NCBI GenBank assembly: GCA_009617715.1
Contig: VTFK01000032.1
Location: forward strand, 558,001 to 622,000
DNA: 64,000 nucleotides
Origin: Plectrocnemia conspersa
Taxonomy: Eukaryota > Arthropoda > Insecta > Trichoptera > Polycentropodidae
Direction: 5' to 3'
Shown here: piece after piece, positions 1 to 12,084 of the stretch
How positions within the stretch are numbered: position 1 is the stretch's first letter
How the letters are laid out: the number at the start of each line of letters is the position of its first letter
Notes under the pieces: model-generated
The model's database searches: none
Told to the model about the DNA's origin: nothing
What the model saw: only the letters and a program-made list of their open reading frames with translations
Position numbers and translations under genes: made by a program

Positions 1-200
1 AAAATTACTTGAAGGCTCTTCGGCTGTCACGGCGTGTGGTCGTGCGTCAGCAAGGATTCTGAGGATGTAAACTCTGATAATAAAGCAGTCGAGATACGGT
101 GGTCCTTCGAGAAGAAAAGACGGCCATCTCCAAAGGGAGAGGTCGCAACACTTTCCATGTTATTTCATACCCGTACAGAATCGTGAAATATAATAAAAAC
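1..200. other. Moderate-GC block at window edge, no gene recognised
   Basis: The first ~170 bases are clearly less AT-rich than what follows and could be the end of an exon or a conserved element cut by the window edge. I find no long open frame and no convincing splice pair, so nothing is assigned. Confidence 0.3.
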
Positions 201-202
201 TG

Positions 203-328
203 TCAGAGTATTGTACCTTTGAAATGGGACCATGGAAACAGGAGTAACAAATAGATGAAATTCGTGTAAAATAAAAAAAAACGTTAAGAGTATTGTATTA
301 TACCATGGAAACAGGAGTAACAAATAGT
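203..328 (+). repeat. Short tandem duplication (~81-bp offset)
   Basis: The segment around 203-254 is repeated at about 284-328. Both copies share a GAGTATTGTA word followed by CCATGGAAACAGGAGTAACA and then AATAG. The spacer between them is A-rich. This is a local two-unit duplication, not coding. Confidence 0.8.
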
Positions 329-470
329 CATACATTCTATAAAAAAAGTGCTCTCTTCAGCCAAATCTTAGTTTGGTAAATATGATACTTAAATATGCAA
401 TAGTACGTATTATTTTTATATTATAATATACTGTTTATGTTTAATGTTTTTCCTTGTTTCATATACACCC

Positions 471-541
471 ATACCTCGATTCACGCGGTAAATAGGTTCC
501 GCAAAATTTCGCGTTAATTGAATGTGTGTAAATCGAGGCAT
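471..541. repeat. Small inverted repeat (foldback), about 71 bp
   Basis: ATACCTCGATTCACGCG at 471-487 faces its near-complement GTGTGTAAATCGAGGCAT at 524-541, with an AT-rich loop between. The arms share the word CCTCGATTYACRC. It looks like a very short foldback or the fused ends of a MITE; superfamily unknown. Confidence 0.6.
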
Positions 542-3333
542 AGAACACATACAATTATATATCTATTATACATATCAATGGATTAAAGTATAAATTTGCT
601 AATTCCACTTTTGGGTGAAAATGACTTAATAATGTAATTTTGTACCTTTAATCGAAATACACATGCTAAAAAAATGCTATCTCCAATTAAACATAAACTT
701 GAGATATTGTTTTATTTTTCTATTTTCAAGTTGTCTATTTAGTTTTTTTTTGTTAAATGTGAAGTTAGCAACTTTACACTATAAGCCATCGATATGTACA
801 TTTTCGTATATCAATACAAAAAATAGCAGTGTGGTAAAAATATTTTTTAATTATTTTTTACTTTTCTCGAATATATTATTTAACAATTCTTTATAATATG
901 TACATTTGTACTTAAAACGGGATATTAATTTATTTTTTTCTCTTCGTTGCTGCTGTATTTTCATCTAACCTGTTGTTCTCTTGAAATTGGTTCAAAATCA
1001 TTATCTAGCAGCAGATTCTTCTGGATTTATCCTTATTAAATAATGTGTCACCAATTTTTGCATTTAATTTTTCTCAAATCTTTTGTGAGGCAGGTTCTCT
1101 CAACTACTACTGACGTTCAGACTGCCCGTTTTGGTGGAGGACTTGGAAATCAAAATCAGCTATTTGGATGACTCATAAGAATACGTCATTTCCTATTTCA
1201 CGAGTACTTCTGTATTTTTCGGTCTGTGTGACACATGTCGGCCGCCACAATTCTAGCCCAAATTGTTCCTGAAAATCATGTGTTCTAGAAATATGAACTG
1301 AGATAATATATATATACATATATAATAATAACTATCAGTACAGACCATTGTCTAAAAATTTGGTCCTAAGATCTTTCATAAAGTAGGTGTGACAGCAAAA
1401 ATATAAATAAAAATTAGATTACTTGCCAAATTTATATATTTAGCTTTGTTAATGTTTATCATGACTTTCAATCAATCCTCTAGCAATTTATAAATAGTCT
1501 TACCATTCGTGCCCCGCCATCCGGAATGATTCGATTCCCAATGTCGGACACGACTGTTTCTTTGATTAATCGTTTGGTTTCAAGTTTGCGCACCGCTGGC
1601 TGTGGTCAAATCATTGTTCTGACGCTTCTAAAATTAACGCCGTTATAACAATGATTATTATAGGATCGCTATAAATATATCGCTTGTGGGATTCTACTGA
1701 TTCTCTTGATGCCAACGTGTTTTTGGCAAAGTTTGCGCCGCTTGAAGTGGCTTGGGGGCATTTTTGGGACCGTTGCACAAGATTGGCTTAACGCGTGGAA
1801 CCAATAAAGATCATAGTAATTGATTGCGTTTTACTAACGCCCAGGAGTAGCATATTTAATATTAGATTGCAGATAGAAAACTACTTTATCTGCCTATACA
1901 AGTTCCTTATCGAAGGTTGTTTTAACTATACTATAAGAGAAACAAGTATGTCAGATTTACCTCTGTAACATAAAAAGCATGAGCTAGACATCAACATCGC
2001 CTTTCACAATATTTCATACTAAATAATTACTGTGCAGCCCCAGCAGACATTTGTTTTTATTAATTTAAAATTATTCAATCCATATATAAATTTACATATG
2101 TATATAGATGTGTATTTATAGACATGTATTATTCGAAAATAATGTTCCAAATAAAGTCGATTTAATGTAAAAAATGTTATAAAAAACACTTTGTAATTGC
2201 CGAAATTCCAGAAATTAATCATAATTTTGATTTAATATTGTGCAGCTGTGGACTTTTTATTTTTTTTTCAATTTAAACGAATAATGTTTATTTTCAATAA
2301 TTTATTATGATAATATTTCTTGCCATACCGAGTTGTAGTCTCTTCAGTAGCAGGTATAATTAATGCTTTATTATTTTTTAAATTAAAAATCTTGATATTG
2401 TTTTTTATAACATTTTTTAGCCTGCAATTATTATTTAAATTGTATTTTTGGAATATACATACATATTTTTACGAATATATTAAAATATTTTGTCGTTAAC
2501 TATTCGATATTAATTGAAAATAACGTATCTTCAGATACTGTAGTCATTACAAGATTCAAGGTTTTCGGTATTTTTAATAACGACAGCAGGTGTTTCGGTT
2601 GATCTTTGTGTTTAATGCGAAAGTGAAATTTCTAACTGCGATAAAAACTTTTGTCTAATTATTGCATTGCGTGCTAGTTAATGTCACTTAACTTTAGATT
2701 TTCGTGAAAAGAGATGTTCATTTATATAATATATGGATATAAAATACTATAGCAAATATGTGAAGTATTGTTTGATATAAATATATTATATGCATAATCC
2801 TGGTGTTGTTGATTAAGATCGTCACCACGTACAATTCGACTCCGTAGTGAATTTAAATCTGGATTCCGGACATCGAGCTGATGAAAAGATGCGAAGAGAG
2901 AAGCGGCGGTTTCTGCGATCTTTGATGGTCTCGATTTAGGTTGAACTATTATTGATTAAAGTTCGTATGAACATAGTGGGTCCAAGTTGGAATACTCTTG
3001 AAGTTTCGATGCCTTCAGTAGAAGTGTCTGATGAAGTCATTTATGTCCAATTACAAAAAAGTGGTCGTTTTATATTTTTTTATAACTGTACGAACGATCT
3101 ATTAGATGAAAATTATTTATTTAGGCATTTGCGAAGAATACTTTTAATATTTATGATTTATGGCCGGTACTTTGATTTAATCTGAAAATGGTTTTCTCAC
3201 TGTGGTGTCCCATTTTAAAAAATATGCTCTTTTTATTGTCTATGTGATTTAATTGTTAAATGAAGGGTTCTTTAATTAATAAATCTGTCAGTAAAATATT
3301 GAATAATATATTAAAAAAATATTTTTTCTTTAG
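542..3333. other. Non-coding interval with two less AT-rich blocks
   Basis: No gene is supported. Most is AT-rich sequence without structure. About 1080-1290 and 1505-1830 are richer in GC and carry homeodomain-type words (GATTAATCG, TAATTGATTG), so they are possible conserved regulatory elements. A block at 2810-2945 could be a 5-prime untranslated exon ahead of the exon at 3334, ending before GTTGAAC, but this rests on base composition only. Confidence 0.4.
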
Positions 3334-3412
3334 ACCACCAGCAATGAAGATCATATTCTAATAACAGTGATGTCGAGCTCCGAAGAAGATCCATCTGATG
3401 TGATCGATTCAG
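3334..3412 (+). CDS. Candidate first coding exon (MSSSEED... N-terminus), partial gene
   Basis: A pyrimidine-rich tract ending TTTCTTTAG gives an acceptor before 3334. The exon then has a short leader, a start codon at 3370, 14 codons reading MSSSEEDPSDVIDS, and one extra base before a good donor (CAG followed by GTGAAT at 3413). The coding part is therefore 3370-3412 and ends in phase 1. The short peptide is strongly acidic and serine-rich, as often seen at the N-terminus of nuclear proteins. An in-frame alternative ATG upstream of 3370 hits a stop. The exon at 63471 continues this frame exactly. I do not recognise the protein; a chance acceptor-ATG-donor arrangement is possible. Confidence 0.5.
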
Positions 3413-4988
3413 GTGAATACACATTTTTAATATATTATATAACATATTTTTTAAGTTTTTTCCTTCTAAACAAACTAAATTTATCAACAAATTTTCTTCA
3501 ATCGTTTTCTATCTGCTAGTATTCAATCGAGGAGGGCAAATATTTACTTCCAAATCTAATTTTTTCCTTTGAATATTTTTTTCCATATCTTATTGACAAG
3601 AGGTCAGGACCGTAACGATAGACACGTGCCTGAATATATAAAAAAAGTTATTTTAGTATCAGAAGTCACACGGATTTATTTCCACTCAACTTTCCATCAA
3701 AATTGGATTTATTGGATAGGTATAGACATTTTGTATCAATTGATATAAAAACCTAATGTCAAATTATATAATCTATTCCAAATCCCCTAAAAAAATTATA
3801 AGCATATGGTTCTTTAATAATATTTATACAATAACCTTTTCAGATATTATATGTACATTCTTAGTCTTAAAAATATTCATGTAATGCAAACACCGTTTTT
3901 GTCCACGTGTGTAAATTTTATAAAAAAAAACCACATGTCTATTTAACCGGCTCATAAAAGCCCTTTCTATTGCTGTCTATTTTTAGTCTTTTTAATATAC
4001 TAATCCTTGACTTTTGACCTCAATTGGTTCACTGGGCATGTGACACTGAGCACGCTAGTTCTAAAATTAACCCCTTTGTTGCCACGGTTAATTATGTTAA
4101 TTAAAACGTTGCGTTCCATTATTTTCGATCTATGAATTTATTTATAATTACGCTAGTTAATAATCATCAGCGACTTCCAATTGTTGTTTATATAATAAAA
4201 TTAATTAAATGTCTATTTAATATTCTCCTGCGCAATAACATCGTTCTGTTGAAAGTCAAAAATAATTCGCCCTCGGGCTCGAGTCCTTGTAGCGGAAAAG
4301 GGCAGGCTCCGTTTAATGAATTAATACTATATAATCTGTAGAATATATATGTATTATAATAAAACGCCTAATAAGTACAAATATATTCAATTAAATATTC
4401 GGCGAAGGAAATTTATCGACGCAGTGCGTGCGCGGCATCGCAACGTTTCGGAAGACGTGTACCCATCATCTTCGCGATTATACACGTAATTCTGGAGACG
4501 TTCTGTTACCCCACGGGGCCTTGTAGGTTTTTATCGGAAGCTTTTCTCTGTAGAATTTCCTATTAACACGTGCTTAGAATAATTATTATATGTTTTTACA
4601 AAAGTTATTTTCTCTGTACTTACATACATATATATTTCCTGATGTAATATAGTAGAATAAATGCTTAAAAATTAGTAATAAAAATATTAGAACATCATAT
4701 CACTATTTATTGTACAACAGAAATATATTCATATGTATACAATGTATAGACATAAACAAAACTTATGATTATTTGCTGGTTGAATTCGCGGAATAGACTT
4801 TTTTATAGTAGATATAGATATATATAATATATTATCGGGTTTTAATGAATATTATTGATGCCACCAATTTTATGTTGTTATTTTACGTTTATTTTTGAAT
4901 CAAGCTGTTATGAATGTTTCGATGAGACCGTGGGAGGTTTTCCAAACGACATCAGATGGATATTATCAGAGTCCTGATGGACTAATTC
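3413..4988. other. Non-coding interval, possible conserved block at 4.25-4.57 kb
   Basis: Presumed intron. Mostly AT-rich. About 4255-4570 is noticeably richer in GC (for example GTGCGTGCGCGGCATCG and CCCCACGGGGCC) and has no good open frame, so a conserved regulatory element is the likeliest reading. No other structure seen. Confidence 0.4.
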
Positions 4989-4991
4989 TAA

Positions 4992-6034
4992 TGCCTGCAC
5001 TACACTTTCTGGAAGTTGGCCAAGGCTGGCCAAGGACGGAGAATATAGTGGGTTACTTCGGTCGAGTTCGGTCTAAAATCTCTCGGAAGTTGTCCGAGGT
5101 TACCGAGAACGGGAGGTAAAGTGGGGGTAATTCAGTCGACTTGGCCAGCTTCGAGCGCTTCCGAACATTGTCGTCAAACGGACCGAAGTCGGAGCTGCTT
5201 TTTCGAGCGCGAGCGGTGAGATTTTCGCTCTCGCGTGTTAAATGACAAGAGTGAGAGAGATAATGATATGGTGTTTCGCAAACTGAGATAGAACAAGTAA
5301 CTCGGTTCAATTTCAGTATGCGCGTAGGCGTCTTATGGTCAACAAGCACGTCGAGCGCTGCATCGTGGTCACGTGGTCAAGTTTTAATACCACATGCTTA
5401 TCGGGGACTTCAACAGACTCTTACTGACATCTTTGAATATTTTAGGGCACCAAGAGGGATTAATTGTATTTTTGATAGTATATTCTTCTATCAAATATCG
5501 TTTTTATATATTTTTTTCATATAAAATTAAATAATTAAAAAATAATTAGTGGTACTTGAGTTTGTTAAAAAATATATATTTTCCTAGATCGGTTTATATT
5601 ATATAAATGTCACACCATAACGTATTCTTATTTAGAATCGATGGCGACGAATTCTAGGATAGTCACAGATGTGGTGTTCGTATTCAGAAGTATCATTTTC
5701 ATGCCTTATGGCATTTTGCAAAAGCCGACAAAGATTTTGCGTAAATTGAATATTTACGACCGAAAAGTTTTCACTGATATTGTATTGGTGAGTGCCCATA
5801 CAAACTTTTATAATTATCAGTAGCGTAATTTTAATAATATGACAATTTAAAAATTGCGATTATTTGGTACATTTTGCGATCGCGCGCAAATATGCCAGCT
5901 GTACATGACGGCAGCCGCCGTCCGGATGGCATATGAAATTTGTGGCAGTGTGGCCGCTACTCGGAAGTCGGCGACCTTGGCCGACTTCAGTTGAACCTTG
6001 GTTCGGACAACTTCCAGAGAGGGTAGTGCAAGCA
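4992..6034. mobile_element. Non-autonomous Harbinger-like DNA transposon, copy 1
   Basis: The element starts TGCCTGCACTACACTTTCTG and ends with the near-complement CCAGAGAGGGTAGTGCAAGCA. It is flanked on both sides by TAA (4989-4991 and 6035-6037). A second ~1 kb copy at 9808-10806 has the same ends and is flanked by TTA. Three-base TWA duplications are the signature of PIF/Harbinger elements. No transposase is present. Inside are a GC-rich part with a CTCGCGTGTTAAATGAC module (5225-5263) and a 60-codon open frame at 5641-5823. That frame reads MATNSRIVTDVVFVFRS... and runs across a perfect GTGAGT donor word. The superfamily call is inference from the duplication length. Confidence 0.75.
5641..5823 (+). 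pseudogene. Short open frame carried inside the Harbinger-like element
   Basis: Sixty codons from ATG to TAG. The frame contains a TTGGTGAGTGC stretch that would be a good splice donor (GT at about 5789). The same frame in the sister copy (from about 10430) has an early TGA and the donor GT is changed to GC. The arrangement could be a captured host exon 1 or a leftover of the element's own gene. I recognise no domain. It is most likely not expressed as a host gene. Confidence 0.35.
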
Positions 6035-6037
6035 TAA

Positions 6038-6782
6038 TAAAATTGCAAGGAAGAAGTAGAACCTCTTAGTTAAAAAGGCAATACATCCTTATTTAGCAGA
6101 CAGTAGTAAATAAAATAAATATAGATGGAATGATTTGCAACTCCCGATAAAAAATAGAGAGAAATAATTACTATATAAATTTAATATCGTAGAAAGTGTT
6201 TGTACTACCATTTTATTTTTAGATCCAATTCTTACAATTGAATCCTAAAATAAGATAGTAACGTAACACTCGTTATATATATTAACGTAATACGGTGTCA
6301 TGTCACACGAATTGGAGTGACACAAGCGATTATATTATAAAGTGTGTCGATACACGTGTCAGTCGACAGATCGTTCGAATTATGCAAACGAGCTCTTAAC
6401 ATCGACAACGTAATTCGAAACCCTATAATCGCGAGTTAAGTAAGAATTGCAATTTAAGAGAAAAATGAAAATACCCTTTCTTATTCTTATGGTGAATGGT
6501 TATGTCACTTTCTTGAAAGGTATAATAATTAGGTTCAAAGCTCTAGATAAAGCTCACCGATGCCATTAATTTTATTTTTTTAATTTGCTTGTCGTTGATT
6601 GATAGTTTTTTTACTTACATATAAATATAAAAATTAGCCACCGTTCTAACATATTTTCTGAAATAATATTTTGTGCGAAATATTTTAATTAGGCATTAAA
6701 AATCATTAATCTACTCATATAATTTACTTGATAATTATTCGTGTTTTTTTGCTGCTCAGTGTTGCCATATAGTGAACTTCCA
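6038..6782. other. AT-rich interval, nothing recognised
   Basis: No gene or strong repeat. A block at about 6295-6430 contains several ACACGTGT/GTCGACA words and is somewhat richer in GC. Confidence 0.4.
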
Positions 6783-7700
6783 GTCCAGAACAAAAGCAAT
6801 AAAATCGTGCCATCGCTGTGGAAACGTTCGATTATAAAGCGTTTATACTAATATTTTTTTAACAATATTACGAGTGAGAATCGAATCACATCTAAACCAA
6901 ATTTTGACCAATAGGAGAGCGCTAAAAACAATTATCACTTCTCAGAAGTCAAAAATCCACGTCAAAAGCAATAAAATCGTGCCGTCGCCGTCGTTACCGT
7001 GGGAACGCTCGTGCGACCGAGCGTTCACGATTTTATTGCTTTTGACGTGAATTTTTGCCTTCTGAGAAATGATAATTGTTTTTGCACTCTCATATTCACC
7101 AAAATTCGGTTTTAATATACTTTGATCAGCGCGATTATATTATAAGTCCATAATAATATCTGTAAGGATAGCTATCATATTTTTAAAACATAGTGTAATA
7201 TCGAAATGCAGACAATATGTGAAATGCGATGAATTGCCTTATTTTGTACTTTGGACTTAACCTAATAAAAGCTCTAAAACTGTAATAAGTTTTAGAACTT
7301 TCATTAGGTTAAATTTGGGTTTGAACGGCAGATGGACGTTTCGCAACTGTCAAATTGAGTTTCATATACATTTTAGAGCAGCATGTATCAGATAAATTAT
7401 ATTTTTGCTAATAAAAATATACATCTACTGATGAAAATGTATTTGGACTTCACTAGTAAAAATATAACTACCAAAAAATCGCATTCACTGTAACATTTAT
7501 ACATTATATGTAAATAAATAATGATGAATGTAAATATATAAATAATATTACTACATATAGAAAAGTTGCAATCATATAATTGTACTAGCACCTGCCAGAT
7601 AATTTATATTTTCACTAGTAAAAATATATATCTACTGGTGAAAATGTATTCCGGTATGATTTTACTGAAATGACTTATTTAAAAATATATTCTTGGTATA
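6783..7700. repeat. Long-hairpin repeat family, copy 1
   Basis: About 0.9 kb matched by a second copy at 16036-16865. The core (6894-7112) is a ~219-base inverted repeat: each arm has CACGTCAAAAGCAATAAAAT followed by CGTG, then a GC-rich centre. A single extra arm lies upstream at about 6790. Downstream are a second hairpin (7257-7310, AACCTAAT arms) and a tail with several TTTTCACTGGTAAAAAT and CTACTGGTGAAAATG words. No coding capacity is seen. It looks like a foldback-type mobile element of unknown superfamily. Confidence 0.75.
6894..7112. repeat. Large inverted repeat (hairpin core, copy 1)
   Basis: Left arm from AAACCAAATTTTG at 6894, right arm ending CAAAATTCGGTTT at 7112. The arms pair over most of their length. 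The innermost part pairs GAACGCTCG with CGAGCGTTC around a six-base loop; a CCGTCGCCGTCG stretch on the left side has no partner. Confidence 0.85.
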
Positions 7701-8099
7701 GAGAGTCGAGACGGGTTTTTAAGGATTTTTTTACCGCATGCAAAAACAGATGTATTGGACTTTTTAGCTTCTCGGATAGCTTTCTTTTCAATCTGCCGGA
7801 TAGTTTTGATTTGTATTCATCCAGGAACTCACAGTTATTATACATATATATTTGATTACTTACATAAATATTTAGTTACGTGTATAAAAGTTAATTTTAC
7901 TATATACAAACACAATTATTTAGGTGTTGATTTAATATTACAATAGCATAACACCTCCGTGTTAGCACATCCGCCCGGTAACTCCTTGTAAGGACTATAA
8001 AAATGTTTGATAAACAATGCGTTTATCCGGGGTAAAAACCGCTGTTGTCATTTGCCACTTAGATTAACATTCAAGGCGTGAATTTTGTTGGTTGAATAA
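7701..8099. other. Interval with no gene
   Basis: AT-rich up to about 7945; 7950-8060 is more balanced in base composition (contains a GTTTATCCGGGGTAAAAACC word). No frame or repeat recognised. Confidence 0.35.
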
Positions 8100-8106
8100 T
8101 TAAGCG

Positions 8107-8412
8107 ATGCAATTGGCCCACCAACATCCGCATCTGCGATTCCATAGAGACGTCTCGAATCAGGAGTATATAAGATGTGACACTTTGTCACATCGGCGGA
8201 CGATCACGCCATTCAATAGGAGACGATCACACGATTCGATATTAGACGGCAGACAACAGACGAGCTCAGACAGTAGATATATAAGGCAAACAGAGCGGGG
8301 CGTCCAGAGGACATCACTTCTTCGCCAGTACTGTATACGGAATATAATTCGACACTGTTTCTATTCACTATTTATGTTTCAAAATCATACCCTTTTAGCC
8401 TCAAAAATATGA
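8107..8412 (+). repeat. Diverged repeat related to 13631-13936
   Basis: Two ~300-base segments share TCTCGAA, a TATA-like stretch, ATGTGACACTT, and a closing ...CCTCAAAA word in the same order and roughly the same spacing. Both happen to be open in one frame and share a VSN..Y...CDT pattern, but no family is recognised. The TATA-like words and lack of a domain would suit the promoter part of an LTR, which is only a guess. Confidence 0.35.
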
Positions 8413-9804
8413 ATATACATTATTTACAGTTTCGAAAAAGTGTTGTTATTAAACCTAGGATTTCAATATAACACTAAAAATAATTAATTATTTAGAAGTC
8501 AGGCTCTAAGAAACCCGAAATTTTCCATGAATATCTCGGAAATAATGGACGCGTTTAAAAATACACATTTCACCTTATCATATCGGCTTATCTCCTTTTC
8601 GGATCGTCGGATTTACGACTCTCGCTTTTCGCCGATTTTCCACCATCATCCCCTATTCTATAATACAGAGACTCGAACCTAGTTCTATATTTAACCCGAT
8701 CCGGGGTTGTGTACGGTTAACGTAACACATGTCGTAGACTTTCGTGCTTCTTTGTCGCGTGTGTGTATGGATGTAAATATATATTCATACATTTGTAATA
8801 ATATATCTTGTATCTTGGTTTACGGCTTTCTGGCGTCGTTTCTGTCATAACATGACCTATGAACGTAAAAATTGAAAAATCTAACCGTATATCATACGCC
8901 GTTTCCTTTCTGGAGTGTAGTGTAGCTTCGACTATAAACACGGCAATGTTGCGAATCCGTTTCTAAACGACTTTCACAAGTGTTCTTCGTTTTGTGAATG
9001 TTCAAAAGTACCCGATCTAGAAGCGATGTTCGATTTGGCGTCGACTGACATAATATTTACTTATAGTATATTCTTATTTTTTGCTTTGCATCATTTTATA
9101 TTATATATCTGCGCCATAGATCAGTGACTGATATTTCAATTTCAATTTCTATCATGTCTAGGAGATCTTAATCGATGATTATTATATAATTATAATTCTG
9201 ACAAATCATCACAGTGTAGGTTTTTCTATATTTTTTAATCTTGTGAAGGAATATCGTGATGAATAGCTAGTGACAACTATTGAATATAAGCTGTAATATT
9301 AATATATAATTAATAAAATAAATGTCTTATGATGTCTCACTACTTAATAGTTGTTGCTTGTGTTAACCCGGTTGTAATGTATCACATTGCAACGAAAGAT
9401 TACAATAAATAAATAAATATTCCTGGTAACTGCGCGTTTTAATTAATTTTAAACATTTATTTATTTTTATATTAATTTTGAGACGTGTAAAGTTGGAACA
9501 ATAAAAAATAATGCTTCTAAATATAACATACTTTTTTCAATTCGCCGTTGATAAACGACGCAAGAGTTCTTTGTCGGACCAAAATAATTTTAATTAAGAA
9601 GCTTTTTTTAACGAACAAAGATTTATTTATACTTGAAAATCTTTTCGTAATATTGAATGGACTTTGTTAGCACAAACGTTAATTTTAATTAACTCATAAA
9701 TATGTACCTAATTACTTACAAATATTATCATATATGTATATATGTTACATTGAATGTGTATTTTTTAGTAAAATTATATTTTCACTGGTAAAAATATAAA
9801 TATA
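8413..9804. other. Non-coding interval with a conserved-looking block
   Basis: About 8500-9030 is clearly less AT-rich than its surroundings (words such as CTCGCTTTTCGCCGATTTTCC and ACCCGATCCGGGGTTG) and has no credible exon. It may be regulatory. The rest is AT-rich. A fragment of the long-hairpin repeat tail (TTTTCACTGGTAAAAATAT) abuts the next transposon at 9770-9800. Confidence 0.4.
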
Positions 9805-9807
9805 TTA

Positions 9808-10806
9808 TGCCTGCACTACACTCTCTGAAAGTTGGCCAAGGTTGCCCAAGGACTGAGAATATAGTGGGTTACTTCGGTTGAGTTCGGTTCTGCCCGCTCT
9901 AAAATCTCTCGGAAGTTGTCCGAGGTTACCGAGAACAGCTTCGAGCGCTTCCGAACATTGTCGGCAAAAGGACCGGAGTCAAAAGGACTTAAGTCGGAGC
10001 TGCTCTTTCGAGCGCGAGCTGTGAGATACTTCTCCTTTCGCTCTCTCGCGTGTTAAGTGACTTTAGCTAGAGAGATAATGATATGATGTTTCGCAAACTG
10101 AGATAGAACGAGTAACTCGGTTCAATTTCAGTATCCGCGTAGGCGTCCTATGGTCAACACGCATGTCGAGCGTTGCATCGTGGTCACGTGGTCAATTTAT
10201 AATACCACATGCTTATCGGGGACTTCAACAGACTCTTACTGATATCTTTGAATATTTTAGGGCACCAAAAGGGACTAATTATATTTTTTATAGTATATCC
10301 TTCTAACAGATATCGTTATTATATTTTTTTTCATATAAAATTAAATAATTAGTGGTACATGATTTTGTTAAAAAAATCTTTTTTGGCTTATATAAATATC
10401 ACAACATAACGAATAATTATTTAGAATCGATGGCGACAAATTCTAGGATAGTCACAGATGTAGTGTTCGTATTCTGAAGTATCATTTTTATGCCTTATGG
10501 CATTTTACAAAAGCCGACAAAGATTTTGCGTAAATCGACCGAAAAATTTTCACTGATATTGTATTGGCGAGTGCCCTCACAAACTTTTATAATTATCAGT
10601 AGCGTAATTTTAATAATATGACAATTAAAAAATTGCGATTATTTAGCACATTTTTCGATCCCGCGCGAATATGCCGGCTGTACGTGACAGAAGCCATTAC
10701 GGCATATAAAATTTGCGACAGCGTGGTCGCTCACTTGAAGTCGTAGGTCTCGGCCGACTTCAGTTGTAACTTCGATTTGGACAACTTCCAGAGAGTAGTG
10801 CAGGCA
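9808..10806. mobile_element. Non-autonomous Harbinger-like DNA transposon, copy 2
   Basis: The ends are TGCCTGCACTACACTCTCTG and CAGAGAGTAGTGCAGGCA, flanked by TTA at 9805-9807 and 10807-10809. It aligns with copy 1 (4992-6034) along its whole length with small indels; its internal open frame is broken by a TGA near 10476. It sits next to fragments of the long-hairpin repeat tail, so it probably inserted into that repeat. Confidence 0.75.
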
Positions 10807-10979
10807 TTACAGTTTAATTTTTTTTCAATTTGTCGCATTTAATATTTAAAATTGTTTTTAACGTCAATAAAAATCGCATGCGATAGAATAAAACTAATAG
10901 TATCTTTAAAATTAGACTGAAAACTAGTAATTTTAAGCATAAGCGAAATAATTTTAAGCTTTGTACACAGCATGTGTAT

Positions 10980-11095
10980 ATTTTAGTGAAATTATATTTT
11001 TACTAGTAAAAATATATTTTTACTAATTAGACCTAAAATGTATTTCGTTACCCAGTGAAAATATATTTTTACTGGTAAAACCAGGCGCGTACGGT
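10980..11095. repeat. Palindromic ACTAGT/ACTGGT motif cluster
   Basis: A perfect 24-base palindrome centred on ACTAGT lies at 10993-11016, followed by diverged versions up to 11090 (GTGAAAATATATTTTTACTG). The same word in several variants is found at 7385-7650, 9770-9795 and 16650-16830, where it belongs to the tail of the long-hairpin repeat. Confidence 0.7.
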
Positions 11096-11229
11096 GAGAT
11101 CCATCCCCTTTCGCTCGCTCGCGTGTTAAATGACGAGAGTGAGTGAGAGATAAGGTCGTGCGTTACTGTGCGTTACTTACGTCGCGCAAGTCCACTTCTT
11201 CTCACTCACTCTCGTCACTTAACACGCGA
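11094..11229. repeat. Foldback built from the CGCGTGTTAAATGAC module
   Basis: TCGCGTGTTAAATGACGAGA, continuing into GTGAGTGAGAGA (11119-11150), faces its near-perfect complement at 11199-11229. The loop holds repeated GTGCGTTAC words. The same module lies inside both Harbinger-like copies and at 44.47 kb. Confidence 0.75.
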
Positions 11230-12060
11230 TTTTTATCAATTTTATTAACAATTATTAAAGAAAGTCTTGAATTATATTGTTTTAAGTCTGTTTAACAGGA
11301 TAAGATTTTTTATGGTTAAGTTGAAGTTAATATGAATGGCTTAAAACATGATTCAGATTTATTCTGGTTGTTGTGAATAATCCATTTCTTATAGCAAGTA
11401 ATACATTTCTTATAGCAAGTTCGTGCGGTACCCATTTGTCTATTTTTTTGCACATTTCCTATGTCATCCAGATGTCATGAAACGGTTGCAGGAAAAACTC
11501 AATTTGTGAATTATGTTATATACTCTGATTTATAATATATATATAGTTAATATTATATAACTTAAAATGATTAAGACGCAATTATTTTCCTGTGATGTAA
11601 TTTGTTTATCGCAGAAATCGAGTTATATGAACGTTTGTTTATTAAGATATAATCTGTGTAAACAAGGGATTGATTTTTGTATCATCTGTGTGAACGATGC
11701 GATGAATCGATGATGTAATTTTGATACTTCATACCGAGAACAATAAGGTACTGTTGTCGTGTAATCCATTAAAAATTGTTACATGTTGAATATATAATAT
11801 ATAGAAAGGGAATAAAGAGACAGACTCTTGCACTCAGAGAGAGAGAGCGGTCAGAGACAATACAAAATCTCATTTCGTCAAATCAATTCCTCCTCCCAAT
11901 CCTTTACATTTATTCATCAAAAGCTGATGGAAGATTTTCACGGGGCTCATTTTCAAAATAATTACTCCAGTACAAATTTTTAAGAAACATTGCCTTACAG
12001 TTCTTTAGGGGGCGTAGTCCTAGGGATGGTTGATCTTGCGGCCAATGAGACTATTCGGTG
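11230..12060. other. AT-rich interval, no gene
   Basis: No supported gene. A small direct duplication (TTTCTTATAGCAAGT twice) lies at about 11385-11420. A short GA-rich run (11840-11853) is the only other feature seen. Confidence 0.4.
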
Positions 12061-12084
12061 AATCCTATTAGATTGTTTATTATG

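Noticed and set aside
5053..5349. Minus-strand 98-codon frame
   Set aside because: Lies wholly inside the Harbinger-like element and does not remain open in the second copy.
8717..8941. Minus-strand 74-codon frame
   Set aside because: No domain, no splice context, inside a block better explained as non-coding.
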